From positions 1 through 46,790 of the forward strand of contig DUEN01000006.1 of NCBI GenBank assembly GCA_011176545.1: a stretch of DNA of 46,790 nt, written 5' to 3'. Below, in pieces: positions 41,601 through 46,790 of the stretch (the stretch's first letter is position 1; every line of letters begins with the position of its first letter). The translations under genes were made by a program, and so were the position numbers. Under the pieces are notes generated by a model. That model was not told where the DNA came from. It was given only the letters and a program-made list of their open reading frames with translations, and did no database searches. This stretch comes from Caldilineae bacterium. Lineage in GTDB: Bacteria > Chloroflexota > Anaerolineae > DUEN01.

Positions 41601-43360
41601 GCTCGATAGATGCGATTGGATGCGATGGAGATGAAGTCGGTCTCGCGCAACACCGACTTCATCTGCTCGAACTTCTGCGGTGTGTCCTCCTCAAATGGCC
41701 CCCAGGCGATATGCCGGAACCCATGGGCCGCCATGTTCATGCCCGGCTCTGGGAGCTGGAGGGGTAACGGGTCGTCCCAATACTCCCACAGGATCACCGA
41801 GCCGTCAGGTGCGTTCTCATAGAACCAGCGCGAGGCCTTGATCCAGGGATGGGTATCGCCGTAGACGCCGTTGACGAAGGCCAGCGCCCAGATGGCCGTG
41901 CCGAGCAGGACGAGGGATATGAGGAGAGGGACGGCGTAAGGCGTAATGCGTAAAGCGTAATGGGTAAAGCGTAATGCGTATTGCGTGTTGCGTATTGCGT
42001 GGGGCGCAGGCTGTTGACTCGCCCGCTCGCTCGTCTGCTCACTCGCCAACTCGCCCACCCGCAAACTCGCAAACTCGCAAACTCGCTCCCTCGCCGACTC
42101 GCCCCATCTCCACCACGCCCATAGCATCGCCGCGCCCATGAGCGTGAACAGGGGTACCACCGGCAACATGTAGCGCATGAACTTGACCATGAAGGCGCCA
42201 GTGATCCCGAAATAGGGGACCACCCAGGCGAGGATGACCCATTCCTCAGGTCGGGCCCGGCCGCTCAGCGCGCGGATCAGCGCCCAGGCGAACCCGAGGA
42301 AGGCGATCACGCCCAGAGGCCATCCCATGCCCCAGCGGACCATTTGCTCAATATGATAGAGATAAGGGGTCGTGCCGCGGTACTGACGCGTATAGGGGAA
42401 GTCCGCTTTGCCCCGCACCATGGCCCCTTGCTCCTCGATCACCGAGATGCGATAGGCCTTCCAATCCAGCAGCGCGAAAGGCGAGGTGATCGCGAAGGCC
42501 AGGAAGGCGCAGATGAGGGAGATGAGCCCCAGCCTGACGCCCAGCGAAAGCTTATCCGCCACCTGGGGGCTGCTCGGGCCATATCGGCGCAGGGTACGCC
42601 AAGCGGGGATCAGCGCGCCGACCCCCAACACGACCAGTATCGGCATGGCGCTGAACTTGGAGGAGACCGCACATCCGGCGGCGATCCCGGCCAAAACGGC
42701 GTCTCTCGTACGCGCTTCCTGGGCCATCCGGACGGCGCCGAAGACGGCGAGCATCACGAAAAACGTGGCCACGGGATCGAACGCGTAGAAGTGCGCCAAC
42801 TGAATCTGCGTGACCGTGAGGGCGGAGAGGGCCGCAGCCAGCAAGCCGACCCGTCGGCCATATACCCGACGACCGATCAAATACACCAAAAGGACCGTGC
42901 CGGTATCGAACAGGGCCGAGAGGTGACGGCCCACCAGGGCGAACCCGTCGTATGTGTTGGCTATACGGAGCCAGTGCACCCACTCATCCGGCGCGCCCAG
43001 CTTCTCCGCCACCGGCGCCAGCTGATGCACGGCCCAGGCGACGATGGTCAATAGATAAAGAGGGAGATGACCATACGCGAAATGACGCATGCGGTACTCG
43101 CCGGAGGCCTTGCTCTCATTGTAGTTGTATAAGGGGTTCCAGGTGGTGGCATGGGGATCGAAGGCGGTGGTCAGATCATCCGGCCAGCGAATCTCCGTGG
43201 CCACGATGCAAATCCAGCGCTCATCGGGATGGGTGTGGTGCCCCTCATCCCAGTTGACATCGTAAAGCCGGAGGAACAGGGCAACGAGAAGAATCCCTGC
43301 CAACAACAGGGGCTCACGTCGGCGAAGCGCCTCGGCAAGCCGCCCTCTCACGTGTGCCAC
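38639..43360 (-). CDS. giant GT-C (PMT-like) - YYY-domain fusion membrane protein
   Basis: 1573 aa with about 25-30 membrane helices. Residues 1-500 are a GT-C domain with the first-loop acidic motif NWDEGHHTHPDERW and a second loop LAHFYAFDPVATFFVML. A soluble loop follows (WKASRW-type, about 500-690), then a full YYY/DUF2298 domain (VFSDLRDRGYAFARGLGW, FLNAILRSPYFPPYDPYYAG, GYMNYYYYGQY). A soluble C-terminus (PTLLGQHQGEQRYGDQ) is shared with the 879-aa paralogue. Likely a lipid-linked glycan glycosyltransferase. Residues about 419-476 are encoded by tandem 8-nt and 7-nt arrays. GTG start with GGAGG 5 nt upstream and a good promoter; first gene of the block. Confidence 0.87.
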   Translation of the reverse strand: MAHVRGRLAEALRRREPLLLAGILLVALFLRLYDVNWDEGHHTHPDERWICIVATEIRWPDDLTTAFDPHATTWNPLYNYNESKASGEYRMRHFAYGHLPLYLLTIVAWAVHQLAPVAEKLGAPDEWVHWLRIANTYDGFALVGRHLSALFDTGTVLLVYLIGRRVYGRRVGLLAAALSALTVTQIQLAHFYAFDPVATFFVMLAVFGAVRMAQEARTRDAVLAGIAAGCAVSSKFSAMPILVVLGVGALIPAWRTLRRYGPSSPQVADKLSLGVRLGLISLICAFLAFAITSPFALLDWKAYRISVIEEQGAMVRGKADFPYTRQYRGTTPYLYHIEQMVRWGMGWPLGVIAFLGFAWALIRALSGRARPEEWVILAWVVPYFGITGAFMVKFMRYMLPVVPLFTLMGAAMLWAWWRWGESARERVCEFASLRVGELASEQTSERASQQPAPHAIRNTQYALRFTHYALRITPYAVPLLISLVLLGTAIWALAFVNGVYGDTHPWIKASRWFYENAPDGSVILWEYWDDPLPLQLPEPGMNMAAHGFRHIAWGPFEEDTPQKFEQMKSVLRETDFISIASNRIYRAVPRLPQRYPMTIRYYQLLFEGKLGFEKAAEFTAYPRLDGFVFIDDDADESFTLYDHPKTMIFRKVRDLTDEEWDALLGGSWEGAIPYYTGSWEDRRRAAAGGRRKSLLLDRPVDELPIVYDFRWNGVASRFPVLAVVVWWLALALIGALAWPLTFVVFSDLRDRGYAFARGLGWLAVGWLVWILASLRIMRNTLPTLALAMLALAALSAFLWRRHKAEMASFWRAYRPLILAHELVFGLAFLFFVGIRLLNPDLWHPWNGGEKFMEFAFLNAILRSPYFPPYDPYYAGGYMNYYYYGQYLVALLIKLTGITPSVAFNLAVPTLFALTISGAFELVYNLIPQGRARRKRFWSVGIGWGLAGGALVALIGNLDGMAQVLRHLANISGSNFESGIPGLQTLVRALVGLRAVLFKGAPLPGYDYWAPSRVIPFTINEFPFWSFLFADLHPHMIGIPFTILFLGLAYNVVASYGRSWMAEGRVEGVLGFLALPLTLGALGAINTWDLPTYLGIGVLSFLLREWRWRGLRLSDGAASARTRLLPLVIYVVALIGLALGMYMPFYLHYAAVGSRGVGIVRHPTTRLTQWLLIWGFLIFIAITFVFSELRQRLPRWSGPDGRAAGLVRWARLLLDRWDRPARLMELHRALVRAPTVGYVLARWALALSLILGILALLLGYRVVAFLWLPLLAATLLLLRDTIPPEDLFTGVLIFTGLLVLAGVEVFFLKDFLCGCPPGSDTVGDYYRMNTLFKFYIQSWVLLGTGGAAALARLWPRVRARWSQPWRGLWIGAFAVLLASSLAFPILGTPARVNDRFPGERPPRNTLDGMAYMTVGVYTWPDASNPIELRYDYEAIRWMLGRIRGTPVVAEAPAGWYPVNGQNVGYDYYRAGGLRVASMTGFPTLLGQHQGEQRYGDQVGRRENEGKELFQTTDPARAQELIDRLHITYIYIGQLERTLFSPESLAKFDQMAADGRLEVVYQNPRVTLYKVAWRE
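41933..42104 (-). repeat. in-frame heptamer plus octamer arrays in the 1573-aa gene
   Basis: Ten or eleven 7-nt units, consensus TGCGTAA (41933-42009), then eleven 8-nt units, consensus ACTCGCAA/ACTCGCCC (42017-42104). In the sense strand they encode a run with an 8-residue period (ASLRVGEL, ASEQTSER) followed by a 7-residue period (YALRFTH, YALRITP). The peptide lies between two predicted membrane helices near the end of the GT-C domain. Confidence 0.9.
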
Positions 43361-43397
43361 TCAGGCCTCCATGAGCTTCCGTGATCAGACCAGAGCG

Positions 43398-43426
43398 ATT
43401 ATAGCATCCCGCGCGAGGGGTGACAA
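43398..43426 (-). promoter_or_regulatory. promoter of the glycosyltransferase block
   Basis: TTGTCA (43421-43426), a 17-bp spacer and perfect TATAAT (43398-43403), 38 nt before the GTG start at 43360. Confidence 0.75.
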
Positions 43427-43568
43427 GTAAAACGGACACCCCTCAAGTGAAAGTCCTCTCCTCAACCCTACTTGTCTGAAACCCAAAAGCACGTTATCTT
43501 TCACCCTGATATTGCCTTGCGGAATGCCCATCGCGCTGGGATACACGGTTTGTTATATGGAGGAGATC

Positions 43569-44741
43569 ATGCCTATAGAACGACGCAGTTGTCCCATCAG
43601 ACGGGTAACCGAAGGCCCTTTCCATCACTTCTTCGGGTACTACGATAAAACGCCGTGGGACGCCACCGGCAGATACATCCTCGCCATGCGCGTGGCGTTC
43701 ATGCACCGCCCTCCCACTCGCTGGGATATCGCCATCATTGGGATGATCGATCTGGAAGACGGCGGCCGTTGGAGGCCCCTCGCGGAGACGACGGCATGGA
43801 ACTGGCAGCAGGGCACCCATCTCCAGTGGCTCGGATCAGCCCCCGACAGGCTCATCATCTTCAACACGCGCACCCGGGAGGGATACGGCGCCGTCATCCT
43901 CGACGTTCATTCCGGGGAAAGCCGCCTGTTGCCGCGGCCCATCTATGCGGTAGCCCCTAACGGACGAGATGCCGTCACGTTGAATTTCTCACGAGTGCAT
44001 CGAACCCGGCCGGGATACGGCTACGCTGGCTTCCCCGACCCATGGGAGCACGAGAAGGCGCCGGCTGAAGATGGCATCTATTACCTCAACTTAAACACCG
44101 GGGAGTCTCGCCTGATCATCAGCCTGGCTCAGATCGTTGAGATCGAGCACGAGGCATCGATGGACGAGGCCGTGCACTGGTTCAATCACCTGCAATTCAA
44201 CCCCTTAGGCACTCGGTTCATCTTCCTACACCGCTGGCGGCCGCCGGATCAGCCCCGCTGGTTCACGAGGCTATATACCGCCAATCCGGATGGCACCGAG
44301 ATCACGTTGCTGGCCCGTGAGCGTCTCGTGTCGCACTTCGACTGGCTGGATGACACGCATATCCTCGCCTGGGCGCGACATCGCGGAGAGGACCATTATC
44401 ATCTCTACACGGACCGCTCCGGTGAGGTACAGGTGATCGGTGCCCATGTATTGGATCGAGATGGCCACTGCTCTTACAGCCCCGACCGCCGTTGGATCCT
44501 GACGGACGCATACCCGACCCCGGAGCGCCGAGAGCGGGTATTGATCCTCTATAACCCGAGGACCAACACCCGCATCGACATCGGTCGGTTTTACTCACCA
44601 CCCGAGCTCACGGGGGAGATCCGATGTGACTTGCACCCGCGATGGAGCCGGGATGGCAGACAGGTGTGCATCGACTCCACCCACGAGGGCGAACGTCAGA
44701 TGTACGTGATCGACGTATCCTCCATCGTGGGGGGAGGTTGA
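43569..44741 (+). CDS. PD40/TolB-like beta-propeller protein
   Basis: 390 aa, no signal peptide. The N-terminal GPFHHFFGYYDKTPWDATGRYIL is a distinctive conserved segment. PD40/WD40-like blades follow, including HCSYSPDRRWILTD and HPRWSRDGRQVCIDSTHEGE. Similar propellers occur beside sulfatases, heparinases and pectin-degradation genes and are sometimes called oligogalacturonate-lyase-like. I see no proven catalytic site, so its role is unknown. Start at 43569 fixed by GGAGGAG 4-5 nt upstream; the ORF upstream is unlikely to be translated. The upstream gap 43427-43568 has no convincing plus-strand promoter. Confidence 0.75.
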   Translation: MPIERRSCPIRRVTEGPFHHFFGYYDKTPWDATGRYILAMRVAFMHRPPTRWDIAIIGMIDLEDGGRWRPLAETTAWNWQQGTHLQWLGSAPDRLIIFNTRTREGYGAVILDVHSGESRLLPRPIYAVAPNGRDAVTLNFSRVHRTRPGYGYAGFPDPWEHEKAPAEDGIYYLNLNTGESRLIISLAQIVEIEHEASMDEAVHWFNHLQFNPLGTRFIFLHRWRPPDQPRWFTRLYTANPDGTEITLLARERLVSHFDWLDDTHILAWARHRGEDHYHLYTDRSGEVQVIGAHVLDRDGHCSYSPDRRWILTDAYPTPERRERVLILYNPRTNTRIDIGRFYSPPELTGEIRCDLHPRWSRDGRQVCIDSTHEGERQMYVIDVSSIVGGG

Positions 44742-44750
44742 GACCTTTAA

Positions 44751-44851
44751 AGGTGCAACGCACCTCCACCCATCATAAGGCCGCTCTGATGGCAGCTACA
44801 GAGCGGGGCGAGGTAACCTCATATGTCCCGACGCAGAGGTGCGTTGCACCT
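44751..44851. mobile_element. 101-bp MITE-like element with perfect 16-bp TIRs
   Basis: Left end AGGTGCAACGCACCTC (44751-44766) and right end GAGGTGCGTTGCACCT (44836-44851) are exact reverse complements. Each end is itself a near-palindrome around GGTGCRNYGCACC, the same core as the repeats at 10.1 kb. TTAA adjoins the left end (44747-44750) and lies 3 nt beyond the right end (44855-44858). No ORF. It occupies part of the 440-nt gap 44742-45181, whose only other clear feature is the promoter at 44913. Confidence 0.7.
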
Positions 44852-44912
44852 CGCTTAAGTACCGATGAGCAGGGAAAACCTTCCAATCTTACTATGACAG
44901 CCGAAATCGGGG

Positions 44913-44941
44913 TTGCGTGGAACATCTGTCGGATGTATAAT
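44913..44941 (+). promoter_or_regulatory. promoter of the sulfatase-like gene
   Basis: TTGCGT (44913-44918), a 17-bp spacer and perfect TATAAT (44936-44941). It leaves an untranslated leader of about 230 nt before the start at 45182, in which I recognise no known riboswitch. Confidence 0.65.
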
Positions 44942-45181
44942 GTCAAGTGTAGGATATATTTCTGTCCAAGAAAGAGCATAGTAAAAGGGGGTGGTAAAGT
45001 ATATCAGCGGTTTTATTTCGAATCTCGCAAGCCGAGTTAGAAATCCGCTCTTACACGTCTGTCCTTAGCACCTTCCCATCAGCCAGGTTAGATCCTAAGT
45101 CCTGTACCTCGTCACCGCTTAGAAGGTTGGTTTATTCCCGAACCACCCAATGAACCATCTCGCCCTCGGAAGGTGATCCCC

Positions 45182-46582
45182 ATGGAAAGACGCCCGAACA
45201 TCCTGTTCCTGATGAGTGACGAGCATCGCGCGGATGTGACCGGTTACGAGGGTAATCCCGTCGTGCGCACACCGGTGCTGGACGAGCTCGCACGGACGGG
45301 CGTGGTCTTCCGCAATGCCTATACTCCCTCGCCCATCACTGTGCCGACCATGCAATGTCTGATGGCCGGGCAACTCCCAAAAACCTGCAAGTGTGAGGGG
45401 TGGATCGACCTGGCCCCCGGATACATGACCTTCGCCCGCCTCTTCTCGCAATACGCGTACGCCACCGTGGCCTGCGGCCGGCTCATGCACCTGGGGCCCG
45501 ATCAGATGCAGGGATGGACCCATCGGATCGGGAGCGACGCCCAGATCGCCCCCCAGTACATCGCCGACCGCAAGGAGGAAGAGTTCGCCAGATACCTGCG
45601 GCCGTTCTCCGACTATAAGTGGTCGGACGCCAAGGAGATCAAACGGGCCGGCGTCGGCCGGGCTCGCAACGTCGTCACGGACGAGTACACGATCCAGGGG
45701 GCCCTCAACTTCATCCAGGACTACTTCCTCGATCCCTATTACGACCGCGAGCAACCGAATCGACCCTTGTTGCTGCGGGTGGGCCTACTCCAGCCGCATT
45801 ACCCTTACAGCGCGAGCGAGGAGAAGTTCACCTATTACCTGAACCGGGTCGAGCCATTCCTGGAGGAGGAGGTTTTCCCACATCCCTTCCTCAGCCAACG
45901 ACAGGTACGCCCGGGCGTTGACGCCTCGGAGCGCGAGATCCGCCGCGCCACCGCCGCCTACTACGCCATGGTGGAAACCATCGACGAGCACTTCGGCCGC
46001 GTCCTGGAGGCCCTGCAACACGCCGGCCAGAACCTCGACGACTGGATCATCATCTATACCAGCGACCACGGCGAGATGCTGGGCCAGCATGGCATCTGGG
46101 AGAAGCAGAAGTTCTTCGAAGCCAGCGTCCGCGTCCCTCTCATCATCCGCTGGCCTAAGCGCTTCCCCGGCGGCCGCGTCGTCTACGAAAACGTCAACCT
46201 GTGCGATCTCTTCGCCACCCTCTGCGATCTGGCCGGTCTCCCCATCCCGCCCGGCCTCGATAGCCGCAGCCTGGTACCTCTCCTTGAGGGCGACAATGCC
46301 GACTGGGATAACGAGACCGTCTCCCAGTTCGGCACGACCAATGTCATGATCAAATGGGATCACCTGAAGTACCAGTACTACGGCCCGGACATGCCGGAGG
46401 TGCTGTTCGATCTGGAGAGGGACCCTGGGGAGACCGCCAACTTCATCGATGATCCTGAGTATGCCGATACGGTCGCTGCCTTTCGTCGGCGGCTGGCGGA
46501 GCTCGGCCATGGCCCTGACGCCGATCCGAACTACGCGAACGCCGGATACGGATCCGGCCAGGGAACGAGGAGGCCTCGATGA
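45182..46582 (+). CDS. sulfatase-fold (alkaline phosphatase superfamily) hydrolase with Thr at the nucleophile
   Basis: 466 aa. N-terminal metal site PNILFLMSDEHRADVTGY (D13), mid-protein YTSDHGEMLGQHG with the second Asp-His pair, and KFFEASVRVPLIIRWP, all typical of sulfatases and phosphonate monoester hydrolases. The C/S-x-P-S-R motif that yields formylglycine reads P-I-T53-V-P-T-M: Cys is Thr and Arg57 is Met. Either Thr acts directly, as in phosphodiesterases of the superfamily, or activity has changed. No signal peptide. Start at ATG 45182 with GAAGGTGA upstream; an in-frame GTG lies 9 nt earlier. Overlaps the following remnant by ATGA. Confidence 0.85.
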   Translation: MERRPNILFLMSDEHRADVTGYEGNPVVRTPVLDELARTGVVFRNAYTPSPITVPTMQCLMAGQLPKTCKCEGWIDLAPGYMTFARLFSQYAYATVACGRLMHLGPDQMQGWTHRIGSDAQIAPQYIADRKEEEFARYLRPFSDYKWSDAKEIKRAGVGRARNVVTDEYTIQGALNFIQDYFLDPYYDREQPNRPLLLRVGLLQPHYPYSASEEKFTYYLNRVEPFLEEEVFPHPFLSQRQVRPGVDASEREIRRATAAYYAMVETIDEHFGRVLEALQHAGQNLDDWIIIYTSDHGEMLGQHGIWEKQKFFEASVRVPLIIRWPKRFPGGRVVYENVNLCDLFATLCDLAGLPIPPGLDSRSLVPLLEGDNADWDNETVSQFGTTNVMIKWDHLKYQYYGPDMPEVLFDLERDPGETANFIDDPEYADTVAAFRRRLAELGHGPDADPNYANAGYGSGQGTRRPR

Positions 46583-46728
46583 GCTCAACACGACGGGGAA
46601 GCGAGATGACCACGCTTCGCGATGAGCGGACCGGTCGGGTCATCTGGCGATTGACCAACAGCGAGCAAGAGGACAAACACACCTATCGGCCGAGACAGGC
46701 CACAGTGAGCTCTATCTCTATCCCCTGA
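46579..46728 (+). pseudogene. truncated/frameshifted N-terminal fragment of a PD40-type gene
   Basis: 49 codons starting inside the sulfatase stop codon (ATGA). The peptide RDERTGRVIWRLTNSEQEDK resembles the N-terminal DRVTGRRV segment of the next gene. After about residue 40 the family-like continuation (GHSELYLYP) appears only in another frame and soon stops. This suggests a duplicated, decayed copy. It could instead be a small coupled reading frame that helps translation of the downstream gene. Confidence 0.5.
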
Positions 46729-46738
46729 AGGAGTGACC

Positions 46739-46790
46739 ATGGTTAAGGAAGCGTTTGCGTTCACAGATCGGGTCACTGGCCGCCGGGTCC
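46739..46790 (+). CDS. PD40/oligogalacturonate-lyase-like gene, 5' end only
   Basis: Only the first 17 codons are in the window (MVKEAFAFTDRVTGRRV). GAAGGAG lies 5 nt before the ATG. The TDRVTGRRV segment is typical of the start of PD40 propeller proteins of the oligogalacturonate-lyase-like group. It is truncated by the window edge, so identity is provisional. Confidence 0.5.
   Translation, partial: MVKEAFAFTDRVTGRRV

Overview
The window reads as one chromosomal segment of a GC-rich bacterium, most likely a member of the Chloroflexota. That inference rests mainly on a run of giant GT-C/YYY-domain (DUF2298-type) membrane proteins and an Agl23-like GT-C/NHL protein, which are typical of Chloroflexota and some archaea. 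A Gram-positive-style T-box before valS, SD-led genes and many sigma70-type promoters (TTGACA/TATAAT, 16-18 bp spacers) fit a bacterium of that kind. No phage, transposase, rRNA, tRNA or CRISPR was found.

Layout. 0.2-3.7 kb: a receiver-like protein that lacks the phosphoryl chemistry, an FmdB-type zinc ribbon, a small dimeric alpha/beta-barrel-like protein and a secreted helical-repeat protein. 3.8-9.3 kb: a TgpA-like transglutaminase, convergent with a four-gene minus-strand operon (MBL-fold protein, TPR protein, thioredoxin-VKOR fusion, methyltransferase). 9.6-14.8 kb: a winged-helix protein, a MITE-like repeat cluster, a sugar epimerase, a LysM/L,D-transpeptidase and a gamma-glutamyltransferase homologue. 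15.0-18.8 kb: a peptide ABC importer (two permeases and a lipoprotein, no ATPase). 19.0-22.7 kb: T-box, valS and a LysE-type exporter, probably one transcript. 22.9-24.7 kb: a PIG-L deacetylase and a sugar-phosphate-isomerase-like TIM barrel. 24.8-29.1 kb: a sulfur operon (CysO/MoaD-like carrier, TusA, triple-rhodanese-E1 fusion, CysM-like synthase) behind a roughly 390-nt structured leader that ends in a terminator. 29.1-43.4 kb: a minus-strand block with a sugar nucleotidyltransferase and four large membrane proteins (1573, 879, 576 and 1108 aa) that look like a lipid-linked surface glycosylation machine. 43.5 kb to the end: PD40 beta-propeller genes around a sulfatase-fold enzyme without the formylglycine cysteine, probably part of a carbohydrate-utilisation locus that continues beyond the window.

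Three things stand out. (1) Degenerate tandem arrays of 7-nt and 8-nt units sit between and inside the giant membrane glycosyltransferase genes. Inside genes they encode 7- or 8-residue peptide repeats in extramembrane loops, and the same peptide motif (THYALRIT) occurs in two different proteins. (2) The sulfur-operon leader carries a 10-nt segment perfectly complementary to the left arm of its own terminator, the layout of a riboswitch or attenuator; it matches no class I recognise. (3) Several proteins keep a fold but have lost or replaced catalytic residues (receiver, sulfatase, MBL). Intergenic DNA is also rich in perfect palindromes and one 101-bp element with perfect 16-bp terminal inverted repeats.

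All functional calls come from reading the sequence and remembered family signatures. No database search was run.
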